Shown here: positions 31,723 through 44,718 of the stretch, in pieces
Layout of the letters: each line of letters opens with the position of its first letter
Numbering within the stretch: the stretch's first letter is position 1
Assembly: GCA_002633025.1 (NCBI GenBank)
Contig: NMRB01000013.1
Location: 729,902 to 793,901, forward strand
Reading direction: 5' to 3'
Source: Notospermus geniculatus
Lineage: Eukaryota; Nemertea; Pilidiophora; Heteronemertea; Lineidae
DNA length: 64,000 nt
Program-made: the position numbers and the translations under genes
Notes under the pieces: model-generated
Databases searched by the model: none
Told to the model about the DNA's origin: nothing
The model's input: the letters and a program-made list of their open reading frames with translations, nothing else

Positions 31723-34700
31723 ACTGTATAATATACCACCAAAGTTACATGTGATGCCTGTTTTTGATGGCGGAATGTCTGTGTTTCAAACGTCCCCACT
31801 GCACCACAACTAACAGCTTTTAGCTGTCCAACTGCTACATCCTTCAGTGCCATAATGAGCAGTACCCGGTACATTTTACCAGAATGTGATTCCCCCTGAT
31901 ACTGCTGAGGGGGTTGCTAATCCTTTGAGGGTCAACGAGTGTATGAACTTCTTGCAAACGGAAATTGTCATCCTTGTGTAAATACCACTGACTACTTTAT
32001 ACGCTGTCGCCTTGATGACCTTTGAAAGCGAGACTGACGAGACATTTCAATCTCTTAGAGAGATATCAGTGAATAAGCTTTGATTCCCTTGAATGAATTT
32101 TCATGAGGCTGCCATGTAAGAGGACTGAAATTGGGAAATTAATTAACCCATTAGACTGAAATTGGTTTCTGCAGAGGTGTGATGAATTCCCCTCAGCCTC
32201 ATATAGTCTAGTCGTCTATCTAATCTGTCTGATAGCATTTTTCCAGATTATCAAGATGCCTCCTCTCCTAGAGCAGTGAAATTGACTCTTTAAGATTAGA
32301 TGGCCAACATGATGCAAAAATGGAAACCGACAGTACTCATTGACATGAGATTTTATTGCCAAAGGTTAAAAATCCATGCCCTGATATTTCCATTCCAAAC
32401 CATCTAAACAATGCTTTACAAAGTTACATACACATTTAGCATCTAATGAGCTAACTGTGCTCAGGCACATGTCATCCAGGATTTCGTGCTCAATTAGGCA
32501 GCATTTTTCCAATAAATATTTGAGAAATTGCAGTTGTTCACTTTGAGTGATATGACAATGTGAAGGCCAAGGGCATTGGAGAGGGTGAAGGATATCAACG
32601 TGTGGTTGGTCAGGTCTTCGATCAAAGACAGTGCACAAAGGTGAAATGGAAGTCATGTTGGAAAGCAATTAATCATCAGGCTGTCTACGTAGGTTTGATG
32701 ATCTGATATGCAATAACCATACTCTTTAATTTAATTATCCAGGGCAGGTCAGCGTGCTTAATGAATTTGTGTAATTTCAGGTAACGTTCCATTGAATCTC
32801 TTAAAGTACCCAAGGTGAGGTGTACTATGGTCATCAGGTGATATATCAGAACCGCTTTGGTCCTCACTCCCATCCCAAAAGTTAGTGTTCATCTTCATCT
32901 CCAAAATACATCTCGTCAGGGCTAACCCGATGTCTCGGGTCAAATACGCACAAAGTGCGTAGTCTGAAGCACAATAAAAACCAGCAGGAGTCAGTGCGAC
33001 GCACAAAGTTTCACCCAATGTTGTGAACTGACTATGGTTGACTTCTGAGGGCTGACCCCAGAAAAAAAATATACAGAAGTCTCTGACCCTTCTACTGAAA
33101 ACTCCAGTGAGAGCCCTGTCTCGTATATTTTCTCAGAGCGACCAGCGCAATATCCTCAAACAACTAGGCCTACTAATTCCTGGATGTGCAGAAATCATAA
33201 TTTATCCATTGGCATTTATTCAAATAAAAGTAATTATTTAGCATCTAAACACACAATAGAATGTTCTCAAAACATCAATTTACTTTTGGTATTTCCATAG
33301 GCATTTAGTGCAAATAATAACCTGGCAAAGTTCATAGCCTCAGATTTAATAGAAGACAACATCAAAGTTCAAGGACACATGGAAATGTCACTATAATCTC
33401 GTGGTCCCCATGGTGTAGAATTCCATGATACCTCACCCTGTTATGGAGTTCATTCATAAGAGTTCAATGGAAGGTAACTGGGGCATGGTCTCCCGCTAGA
33501 GTAAGAGGGAATTCAATCAGATATTGATGTTTGCTCTGGCGAAGGTGCTGCAAGCTATAGAAGATGTGCCACAATATTGATAGTCTCTCAATATAGTTTG
33601 GATGTTATTAATCCATGTTGATGGCGGTGGCTCTCCCTTCATTGGGAAATCAACAAATGATTTGAACTTTCGATCTGAGACGTGTCATGGTGTGGTGTTG
33701 CTGAGGTCAAGTGTGAAGGTCTCTTTGTGGTGTTTTTGCAGTGGTTAGTCCATGGATTTCTAATACTGCTCGTTTGGTATGTACACATTCATTCATTAGT
33801 TTATGACAAATAACAATACACGTGTGTTTGAGATTAACTCTTAAATGTCAATGGGCCTTGTGGGATGAACTTGACAATGCACCTGTTGACCAACTCAAAA
33901 CTGGGAAATTAATTGTGGAAAATTAAATTCTCCTAGGCTAGAACTGTCTGCAATAACCAAGTATGCACTTGCCTTCGGTGATGCACCAATAAAATGCACT
34001 GCATGAACTTTGTGCCACTAACCATGGCATAACTTGTGCCTGATTGGATACAGTTGGTTGATACTTTTACTATACAAATTACCAATTTTACAAATACATG
34101 TACTTTTATTGTGTCCGTATGAATAAAGTATCATATCGGATGAGAATTGCAATGAACTTCTGTGCACATGTAATGTACAAGGGAGATGGACTAGATGCCT
34201 AATTAGGTACATGTAAGTTCCTAAAAGCGTTGTCTTTGACATCGGCCCACCACAAGGAATTGTGGAAAATGAAACTTTTTAAAATTGACTTCGTTTAGAG
34301 GTCAACTAGAGGTAGGTCTATGAGGGCATCCCTTGGATAAAGTCCGCCATTGTCATAATCCATGGCTTCTTTATTCGGGGTCCATATTCCTACACATACG
34401 CAAGTCAAAGTGGGATACTTATCTCTTGTGTTGAACAAAGAGTAAATTTTGTGAATATGGACCCTATAACCTTGTTCCCTATTACAGCCAGCATGTGGGC
34501 TCCCTCTCTTCAGTTCAGTCCTCCTGCATGGTGCAGTGGCCACCTGTTGGTATAAAACTCATCATAAAACTTGATCTCATCAATATTCATGTCATCTCTT
34601 TACATAGATGATCAAATATGATTTACTTATCTTTCATCTTCTGCGGTGCTGTCACTTGGCCATTCACTGATTCTCCTGGCACTCACAGCAGGTTGTAATG

Positions 34701-34750
34701 ATGTGTAGCCTACTTGTGAACTTACGACCCCTCTGAATAGCACTGATGAA
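31723..34750. other. Intron, no feature seen
   Basis: About 3 kb of intron. Several open frames of 60-100 codons on the minus strand (for example near 32366-32668) show no recognisable product, splice structure or repeat relation. Confidence 0.45.
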
Positions 34751-35601
34751 CTTTGCAGTGGGACACCCTAATTCAAGATCCAAGATCCGAGACCCAAGAT
34801 CCAAGACCCAATTTCAAGATCCAAGACCTACCCCATCTTCTCAAGTCGACAGTGAGAATGGTTAGGTAGGCCTACCAATTAGGTACTAAGGGCAATATCT
34901 TGTTAGGCGTGATTTATGACCCCATTTGTCACTAGGCCTAATGTTTATCTGGGCTGCAGCGTGTCAATCCAAGTGACATGACAATGGGTAGGCCTCGAGA
35001 TGCTATTTGCTATGCTCTGTACATGGCCTTGGCGTCTGCATATACATGCATCAGATTGTCCTTCCATCAGGTAGTCTCGTTCAGGGGCCATCTCAAAATT
35101 ACATTTAGAGATTGCAAAAAAGACGAATTGACTTCATCTTTTCCCTGACCCCCTGACCCCTTGAAAGGATGAAGTGGGCACTTGACATTGGCTTGAATAT
35201 GAGTCTCCTCAGGCTTTTCCCCATGTAATACTCTGTGTGCACTGTGTTGTTTCATACAAGTGAAAGGCATGCGACATCAGGCATCAGGCATGCGACCTTG
35301 TCCGGCTGCTCTCTTGGCAGCAGTACATGTAATTAACATTTATAACCCTTTTTACACTACGCAGAATTTTGGCCTGGACGAACCGTGCCGTGTTCGACCC
35401 GGGTTGAGCACGGTTGAAAAGTGTAAAAGGGGCTTATGACACTCCGCTGGAGAAGTGTGCCACTTGTTGACAGTAATAAACAGTATGGGGTCGAAATACC
35501 ATCACAGTTCGCCTTTGGTCTTGGATCTTGAAATTGGGTCTTGGATCTTGGATCTCGGATCTTGGATCTTGGATCTTGAATTAGGGTGTCCCCTTTGCAG
35601 T
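34751..35601. mobile_element. Mutator-like non-autonomous transposon with 9-bp target duplication
   Basis: The element itself is 34760-35592. Both ends read GGGACACCCTAATTCAAGAT, in inverted orientation, and the inverted arms extend about 75 bases as runs of AAGATCC/GGATCTT units. It is flanked by a perfect 9-bp direct repeat, CTTTGCAGT, at 34751-34759 and 35593-35601. Nine-base duplications with long terminal inverted repeats are typical of Mutator-like (MULE) elements. At 833 bases it has no transposase frame, so it would depend on an element elsewhere. Confidence 0.85.
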
Positions 35602-38148
35602 TACAAGGTTGGTTCAGATAAAGTGGAGTATTCCCAGTTGGTTCAGTTGATGGTGTACATATTTAGATATGCAAAGATCAGAAGCACCATCACAGTAGAA
35701 TTTGAATATTTTAGACTCGTAATGGGCTAATTGATTGATTTCCAAGCAGTTGCCTAAGTGAAGAAGAGTTGCTACAATGAGTAAAGAGTCTAGATTAACA
35801 TCCTGATTTCTGGAAGGTCAAATCGCTAAAAGCATTGTCACCAGAATTTGCTCAGGGGCCTCTCTGTCACACTGTGATTCCTGATCACTTTGGCCTCGTG
35901 ATACATAATTCAATCAGGTAAGGTGGAGAAAAAAGAATCAATTGTTTGCTTATGTTTTTACTGGCACCATGCAGATTTGAACATCCTACTACTATTAATG
36001 GCACCTGCTTGAATCCTTCACACTTCTCCCATTTTACGATGATGTGCACACTCGCCACAGCATATAGTGTCTGTGTGTGTGTATGTAAGCTTGTGGCAAA
36101 AGAACCAAAGTAGGTGATCCGCTTCATGCTTGGAAGTATTTGGTTCAGAGAAGTGGAACACCTGACCTGAATGCAGCAATCGTGCCAACTGATCAACCTA
36201 AAATACTTGAACCTCCCGTTCCGGCTTTTTACACTGCACTGGTGTATACTCTATCAAAAAGAAGTAGCACAATTATATTGGTAACCGAAATCTCAACTTG
36301 CAGTAAAAGGACTGATTTTTATGGTGGGTGATGTTTTCGTAGTGAGACATTCCAATGTTCATATTTCCGAAGGTGATCATTTTACCAAAATTTCCACTTT
36401 GATAGACCAAGGGGGCATCGGGTGTATTGACTGGCAAAGGCTTGCGTGTCAAGTTGTGATAGACTAAACATGAAAACCTGAAGTGAATTGCCGATCTTGT
36501 GCTTGAAGTACTTTGTTTCTGTGGCGGGAACATTTGTCTCATTTGAGAGCATCTCATTGGAAGGATTTGAAGTACAAAGTCATTGACCTGATTGATTCTT
36601 CCCGCGCGAGTGTGCACGTGTCGAATGCTATATAAGTACAAATACATGACTGGGCGCCAATCAGTGTGGCAGTGGTTGCACAGATGGAAAGTATGCCGCC
36701 ACTATGTATTTTGGATTTGGAGTGTTTTAATTTTATGCGGCAGTTGTGAATTTATATCGGCTGTTGGATATGTTTCATTAGGAACTTTGGGGCTTGGATT
36801 TTGCTGAGGATAATTTTGATTTCAGGACTCACTGATTGATGGGATGCAACTGTGCGTGCCAGTCAGTAAATACTCCAAAATTCTCAGAGTTCTTCCTTGA
36901 CATCATCTCTCACATGTCATTGTGGTAATCTGGTCTGGGCTGCGTCCACTTCCAAGTTTGCTCCTTCATCTGACATCGCGTTACAGGTTCTTGGTTTTTG
37001 CCTACAGCTTGTTGAATGTCTGATTAATGTTACCGGACCATGATACCTCTGGATAATAGTCCTGCATAGACCGTAGTGACCATGACTCAATTTGCCACTT
37101 CTACTGAAAATGACTTGTCAAGAGTACTAACTTGCAGCAAACTAATGGCAAACTGCTGTTTGGTGTACTTTATGATAAAAGTACACTGAGTCTGACTGAA
37201 TGCTGATGTATTGTTTTATTGTTGTGAACAAAAACTTCACCTGAATTAAAACCGGTTTGGAAATACAACAGGTGGCGATTTGTTGACAACCTCTCCCATG
37301 CTTTAATACAAAGTTTATATAGACTAAATGAAAAAATCAAATATCCTATGCTGTGAACTTGTCTACGGACTTAACATGCATTACTGTTGATTTATCAGCT
37401 CCGCCTGCTGATCATTCATGATTTGTAACCAGGTTTGAAAAGGTGAAGGTCATTTTCATTGATGGCATGCTGTGCTCTGTGCAGTCATCGATCAGCATAC
37501 CCTCTTCCCTTGTATGTCAGCTTTCCCACTGTTGAATTGAGTTTTCAGCCCTGTTCCATTGTTTAAAGTGAAGGTTTTCTACCAAAATTCCTGTTTCTCA
37601 ATTGAATTACTATGAAATTTTGTCCATCATGTATGAAAAGCAGATGGGTTTTATTGTTCAGTCATTGCAACATTGGTGATCTTTTTATAATTTCCATTGA
37701 GGAAACCCAAATCGATGTGTGGATGAACTCGGTTACCCTGACTGCTCAGGTTATGAATATGAGCCAACTAATTGATGGACTCCAACAGAAAGATGCCAAT
37801 TGATTTTATGTCCTCACCTTGTGAGGATCAAGGAAAAATTAAGATGGCAGGTGTTAACTAACTGGTGAGGTGAAGATACTGCTGCAGTACATTTCTCAGG
37901 TCAAAAGCGTTTAAAAACTTACAATATATCATACATGTATATACATTTCTTTTGGCACACATCTCTCATGGGAAGGCAAGAGCATTTACCAAATCATTCT
38001 ACTCCGAGTTGCACTGGTACTAGGGTGTTTTTGTGAGTATTTGTGTCTTGGATCTATAATAGGATCCGTACTGTGGGCGTGTGTCATTTATGGCTTCGGG
38101 CACAGAGGGAATCAATGTCGTTGACAGTGCATTTCTGAGGTGATTGGG
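35602..38148. other. Intron, no feature seen
   Basis: No recognisable coding exon, RNA gene or repeat ends. Short frames only. Confidence 0.45.
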
Positions 38149-38227
38149 ATGGCGAGTCAAATGGATGATAAACTCATAATCCCTGGAAGTATTCAACAGA
38201 GTGCGGACATTTGGCTTGAGAGTTTAG
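38149..38227 (+). CDS. Weak candidate alternative first exon
   Basis: ATG at 38149 in a good context (GGGATGG) opens 26 codons to a GTGTGA donor in phase 1, the phase the zinc-finger exon needs. A stronger GTAAGT donor 14 bases later (exon end 38241) would be phase 0 and would not fit. The peptide has no recognised motif. Low support. Confidence 0.2.
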
Positions 38228-38362
38228 GTGTGATTACTGTGGTAAGTATCTGATGATTGCATTCCTTTTTCCACTTGCTCGTTATTCATTGAGGAAATGG
38301 GCCCAAGATCGTGTGATTTGATAACGTAGGATAGGAAGCTATTCGCATATGTGGCAAAAAGG

Positions 38363-39091
38363 AGTAAGGATATTTCGACAGTCATTTTTTTACAGTCAGC
38401 AGTCAGCAGTCAAAAGTCATTTTTGTGAAATAGGCCTATATGGTGACACCCAACATCAGAAACAAAGAAATGAAAAGGAACAGTTGGAAAAAAGATCTCT
38501 GAATATTACTATTCAATCCTGTGTTACGAGTCTGCATGTAAATGGCACACTTTCTACATTCTAGGAGACAGGCAATCCTGGATCTTTGATAAGGAATTGA
38601 GGGCAGGCCATGTAGGTGAAAAATAGTATTCATCAATCTGTGTCATGCCTCTGATGTGACTCCCCCTTGTATAGGCCTACACGTCATGTACACTCTTGTA
38701 GGAAAGTAAAAGGACAGCAAGTTTTCCTAAATATCGCAAAAACCATTGGAGCTACAGCAATGGTATTTGCACCCAATCTGTAGCAACATGTTGGGCATAG
38801 AATCGTGGTATTTTGACAAAAATCAATTTTAATTAATTAAGAGAAAAATGACATTTTGAAAAATGACTTTTTTCATAATTTTTGAAAAGTAGTCCGATTT
38901 CAAATGTTCTTTCTTCATTACATTCCACTTGCGTGACGGACAAACATCTGCAACTTTTCCCTTCTAAAATATCAAGAGAAAGTGCCTCTTTTTGCATTTT
39001 AAGTATTTAGCAAAACTGTCATGGTTCCTAAAATGACTGTTGACTGCTGACTGTTGACTGTTGAAAAAATGACTGTCGAAATATCCTTACT
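38363..39091. mobile_element. Inverted-repeat DNA element with AGTCAGCAGTC subrepeats
   Basis: The left end AGTAAGGATATTTCGACAG is matched by its reverse complement at the right end. The arms continue for about 60 bases through alternating CAGTCAGCAGTCA-type subrepeats and T-runs, with scattered mismatches. Length is about 730 bases, with no coding capacity. No clear target duplication was found. Confidence 0.75.
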
Positions 39092-40319
39092 GGGATGGTA
39101 ATTTCTTTTATTAGATTTTCTATTCAGTTTAGTGATTGTAAGTGTATGGTTGCATGACGAGATGAACTTTGTTTATGGGGATGGCATGGTATCCCATCAT
39201 GGTTCCGATGGACTGAGGAGATAAGGCCAGGTTTCATTTCCAAGCCAGCATCTTCTAAAATGTTTCTGATGCAGATAATCTGTGCTGGGGTCTTTCGGCC
39301 AAAAGATGGCAAATGAAAGTGGTAATCTTGGCGTGGCCTAGATATGGCCCACTAAACCTATACCTAGCCGAATTAGACAAAGCTGAAGGAACTCGCAGTC
39401 TTTTGTGTCAACACCTTATGGCTATCTTCTCCATGTGTAAACAAAAATCAGTAATATCACAATTTGTGTATTTGGTATGATATTGGAATTCTGAAGCTCA
39501 ATTTTGGCTTTGACGACAAACTCTGGGTTTAATGCCAGGCAGTAAAATATTTTACTGCCTATCTCTGCTCCCATTTTTAAAAAGCAATCGATTGATCATT
39601 GGGATAAGAAACCAGGTCAACTGATGTGTCCTTTCCCTCAGCATTTGATGTCATGAAGTGCAGGCTATTTTTCAGATAAATAGCCTGGATGAAATTGTGC
39701 ATTCTTTCAGTGTATTAACAAATGTTTCGCTGGGCATAATCATTTTATATAGGCAATTTAGTGCAGATGCCACCACTGGTGATGTTTGTCATGTTGTCAA
39801 TTGGAACCATTCAAGTTGTATTAACCAGTTTTCATTCATTATGTGATAATTGACTGACTTGTATAAAAGGAACTTCCCAGGGGTAAAAGGATGGAGATGG
39901 CGGTCATGTAAGGACAGACTGGTGTCAACTGGCCTCTATTCGAACCTGTTAGTGTTAGCACAATGGAGGCCAAGTGGGTCATGAAAGTCTCATTCACTTC
40001 ACAGGAGATTCTCCAATAGTGCCTGTGTCATGGTCATCCTGTTGGTCTGTTGTTGTGCATAAAGGAGGGGTTGCGGATGAAGTTTTTGATGGGAACGGGA
40101 TATTTTTGATTAACTGATGTTTCGAGTTGCTTCATTTGCAGTTTGCCTCCTTTACATTCTGTAAAACAGCTTTGTGATTGGATTGTGCTCGTTTTTCTTC
40201 TGCAGTCACATGGTGTAAGTATAAATACTTCGTCCACGGAATAAACCATTATCGTGGAATGTGATTTTCTCAGTTTTGGGGTGAACATACACTATGATGT
40301 TAAACACGTACTCTGGGCC
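39092..40319. other. Intron, no feature seen
   Basis: Ordinary AT-rich intron sequence. No feature supported. Confidence 0.45.
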
Positions 40320-40447
40320 GTATGCACCAACGAAGATTATCTTGAACTCAGGTTGAGCCACAACTTTTCCATTGTCACATAGCAAACCTGAACAACTGAA
40401 AAACTGTGGCTCCACCTGAGTTCAAGATAATCTTCGTTGGTGCATAC
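40320..40447. repeat. Hairpin with 43-nt arms
   Basis: 40320-40362 and 40405-40447 are reverse complements with one mismatch, separated by a 42-nt loop. Outer ends read GTATGCACCAACGAAGATTA. Transcription in either direction would give a long, nearly perfect RNA duplex. It could be a fold-back element or a source of small RNA. Confidence 0.85.
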
Positions 40448-43400
40448 AGGTGCATAGAGTTGGTGTTCTGCTTAGATGAGAATTAATGTGGCGGGTGTAA
40501 TACCCTTGTAACTTTACAATACAGTGCTTTATATATATTGCAGAATTGAACCCCTCACCCCTGTGCGGTCGATCGCTGATACCACCCTTATTTTTGTTCC
40601 ACCGGACAATGACCTCCTGTCTCGAACGGACTACTACCCATCCATCAATTCAGCGCTACTCGACTAGATTAGATATGTGACCACTTACATCGACTCCTCT
40701 GCGATCGAGATGTTCCTCCTATTCCCCCATCTGGACCAAGCTGGGGGCTAATCAGTCAATGCTCGATTATCTTCCCTTCCTGACAGTTACATGTAACAGC
40801 TATTATCATGCTTGGCTAAAGCTTTCAACACTGGCTGCTATTGATTTCCCCCGGAGGAAGTGGGAAGGGTTCAATCTAAGGCTAGATCAATCAGTGTCGT
40901 ATTGCCAGGGTCTAATCATGTTGAAGAAGGAGACATCAGAAAAAAGTGTGTGAATTTCATACCTTCATCATTCTTTGATATCAGGTGTGTAATTGATTAC
41001 CGAATTTAAACATCTTGTCCCAGTTGCTCAAGTGTTTGCACTAATGGCAGCTATTTGAAACTCCATGAACATGGTGGTGTTGCTAAAAACGTATTTTCCT
41101 TCTTCATACCATGTTAATTTTGCTGATTGAGCAACAGGGCCCTGGCATTTTCCTAGCTTGCTGGAGGTCAGTCTGAGGTTAAATCTGTCAAAGCTGCCTT
41201 ATCTCATCAAGGTCAACTATTGAAATACTTTTCCCAACTCAGGTTCTTTTGATTTCTCTCCTATTATAGACAAATAATATCATACATGTACCGGTAGTTG
41301 CTGCCGTGGAGAAACCACACTTTGTATTCAATCACACAAAGAGAGATTTCTACACATCCAATACTCCTCCTATCTTGTTCTGTCGATCCATCCTTGAAAA
41401 CCAGTTACAGATTTCCCTCCGATATGGTATTGGTCAAGGTTCACTCTGAGGCCAAGTCGAGGATACCTTATCATCAATTGCTAATTTGAGAGACATGAGA
41501 AAAACAGTTGCGAAATACATCCTTCTGCTTGGTGCTTTGTTTCATCTTCTTTCAACAGTTGGTGCTATTGGATTTATCTTGATCGGAGGTCAACCTGAGG
41601 GTACATGATCAATTCAGCTAGCTGAACATTAATCAGAAGTTCAATCAGTGAGGTCTTGCTCATGCAAAGCAGGAGCTGCATTTGGAGGTGATTTCAGGTA
41701 TAATTCTTCTGAAAACACAGAACCTCAACTCGTGAGATGAGTAGCTATAGAAGCAGGAATGAACTCTGGGTATATGTTTGGGTGATAAAGGAGGACTGTG
41801 GCTGCATGAGGTTCATCAATATCCTCTGTTTCTGAGATGGTTCCTGACTAAATTGATGGTATACAGATTCAGGCAAATTTTGGGAAAAATTTACCAATTT
41901 TGTCTAATTTCATGGTCAAAATTAACACTTATCAGCCAAGAAAAAGCTGAAGAGTGGAAAAGAAGCAGAAAAGCTGTCCACTTACTGGCAGAAGCCAGGG
42001 GATGGAAAAACCTGTTGCGGAAGATGGAGTAACAGATCAGATGATATGAAACGATACCATCTGGAGCACTGTCCACAATCCGTAGCCATCATCCAGTAAA
42101 TAATAAATGAGTAGTAATCAGCTCAAGAGAGCTTTCCGACTTCAATCATGTACCACTGGTCTTTATCACAAGGGCTCTCATTGTCATTTCCTGGTCCAAT
42201 TGGCCAAACTTATTATCTTAATCACTTGCTTGCCTCAGTCTCAAAGTATTCAAATGTACCTGCGGGTCCTAATTAATGGCATGGCTTACTTCAGAGTGAC
42301 TTACTGAAGGAGGATATTATTGACGAAGGTCCCTTGCGAATTGATCACAACACCATATTTCCACTTCTATGTTCTTCAATTAATGGGGGTTAGCCTATAA
42401 ATCTGACCACTCTGCTGGATAATTTTACTTAGATTATGCGAAAGGTGGTAGAATGTTGCAATTCACCTGTCCTGAATCTATGACTGTCCATGTTGCTTAT
42501 TGTGCACTTGACATTTTCTAGTAGAAATGACGCCTTACCCCCTCCCCACAAAATATATTCCATTCCCCTACAGATGTTGGGACTTGCACTGAAATCAAAG
42601 CAAATATATCTGATATTCATGAGGCTGCATGATATTATTGATCATTTCATGTAAAACCACAGATGAGCATCAGCATTCACATGCAATAACAGGAAAAATG
42701 TTCAATTGAAAAAAATGGTGCGATTAATGATTTGCTTTCAGTCACGTAGACCTTTACTAAAGTACATGGTACATTGTAAAGATATCGTGTTTCCCTGCGG
42801 GACTGATTTCTGAAGACATCCTGTCAGCTGATGGCTGAGAGAGTTGAGTGGCGTTCTACAGATTTATCAAATGCGCTGGTGATTTGATTGAGTGTCTTCC
42901 CCAGATTAGTCTATAATCACCATAACCTGTCTGATTATCGAGTCTCAAGTTGCATTTCCTCGTCTTTTGTGAAGCAGAATCGAAGCCCTAACGATGCTTC
43001 GGTCCAGCGTTGACCAGCCCAGCCATATTATCCTGACATGAGCTCTGCAGCACATCCTCTAAAATCCTTCCTCTGAATGGCATTGACATTCTCGCACTCT
43101 AGGATTCAATATCTTCTCCCTGTCTGTTGTTGGCATCTGACAAAAATAATGCAGAAAGATATTGCTTAGAGGCAATATGGCAATATATCCCTTCGCTAGT
43201 GGCAAGCTTTTGATTTTTTTTCTGGATGGCATGGTTGCTGTCAGAAGTATATTTGTCGGGGAGGATTAGTGCCAGGTAAATAAAAAAAGTTGAAATATAT
43301 GTTCATATTCCCATAAAACTCATTTCGTCGCATTGAAGCTTTGTGAAGAATACTCTCTGGTAATTTGCTGGTGTATAATCTCAGTAAACTTCATAAATTT

Positions 43401-44513
43401 GTTTTGTTGTGGTGTGAATTTCTTTTTTACTGGATATGAATGTTTGCCTTTCAGTTATGCTGTACCTGCATCAGCACTGATGTTGAAGTCTGATCAAGTG
43501 GAAAAAATTGAAAATAATTACAGTCAGCCTTTGGAATTATCAAATTGAGATCTCCCAATGTGTCATTTTCTCCAAAGAGCATTTAGCTTGTTGAATAATT
43601 GGTATGATTCATCTGTGAGCTACAACCTAAATGAAACTGGCATGTGAAGGAAGTTTTTCCCTCTCCACCGATATTAGACACATGAGTGGTTTTCACTGCC
43701 AGCTTGTCGAGTGCAAATTTCTTACATGATTTCTACTTCCTGCAATTGGCTACATTTATCCAGAAGCCACATAACTCTTTTAGAAGTGGTCTTGACACAT
43801 TTACTGAAATATACAAGGGATGTTGAACTCGTTTTTTTTCTTGACAAGTGGAATTGGTTTCATGGAATGGAGTCAAGTAGGCCTACCGCTTTGCTGTAAC
43901 TTGGACTAGCCGTCATAAAATTCAATCTGACATGTGGGATGAGGAGGGAGGAAAGAAATTGAAATTCTGATGCAAGTGGGCTTGTGCACTTCAGGAAGAC
44001 AGTGCATCATCTGAAAATTGCAGAACGCTTGATTGTGCTGTTCAATAAAGTTGAACAAGTGAAATGTTCACTGCTACGTCATTGTCTGCTGAGAGTTAGA
44101 CTAATTCAAGCAGCCAGTCCCCCCTCCCCAGTAAATTTCTGTCTCCAACATGACTGCAATTTTGATCAACAATAGCTTGAAGTGATTTCAAACATTGGCA
44201 AACCTGACCGACTAATGAGAACACCTGTTGAAGTAAAACGAATGCAGTCAACAGCATGATTGAGTATAGGCGTCATACAGGCTCAAGTACTGTAGTGTAA
44301 ATAAGTAAGTAGGCTACATTTGGTGTACTTGTTTCTGGATAATTGGCCTGGATACAGAGTCAGAAGATAAAGTAGGTCAAGGTCAGAGTATAAAATGATG
44401 TTGGGGTGTTTTTTTGCTGCTGTTGTGAAAACATGGATTAGGTCAGTGTTGCATAATGCAATTCAGACAACTGAATGCTACCAGCACTTCAAAAGTCATC
44501 TGTTTCCTTCAAA
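40448..44513. other. Intron, no feature seen
   Basis: About 4 kb of intron. No coding exon with convincing splice signals, RNA gene or repeat termini was found. Confidence 0.45.
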
Positions 44514-44718
44514 GCTGCTCCTTGTTTTGATTGCTACTCCTTGTTTTGATTGCTGCTCCTTGTTTTGGTTGCTGCTCCTTGTTTTGATTGCTGCTCCTTG
44601 TTTTCATTACTGCTCCTTGTTTTAATTACTGCTCCTTGTTTTAATTACTGCTCCTTGTTTTGATTGTTGCTCCTTGTTTTGATTGTTGCTCCTTGTTTTG
44701 ATTGCTGCTTCTTGTTTG
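44514..44718. repeat. Minisatellite, 19-bp unit, about 11 copies
   Basis: Unit GCTGCTCCTTGTTTTGATT with one to three substitutions per copy. The period is exactly 19 throughout. A plus-strand frame that reads through it is low-complexity and not a gene. Confidence 0.9.

Noticed and set aside
32366-32668. 100-codon minus-strand open frame
   Set aside because: No recognisable product, no splice sites with consistent phase, ordinary intron composition.
44395-44625. Leu/Cys-rich open frame resembling a membrane protein
   Set aside because: The hydrophobic repeat is the 19-bp minisatellite read in frame; no conserved sequence flanks it.
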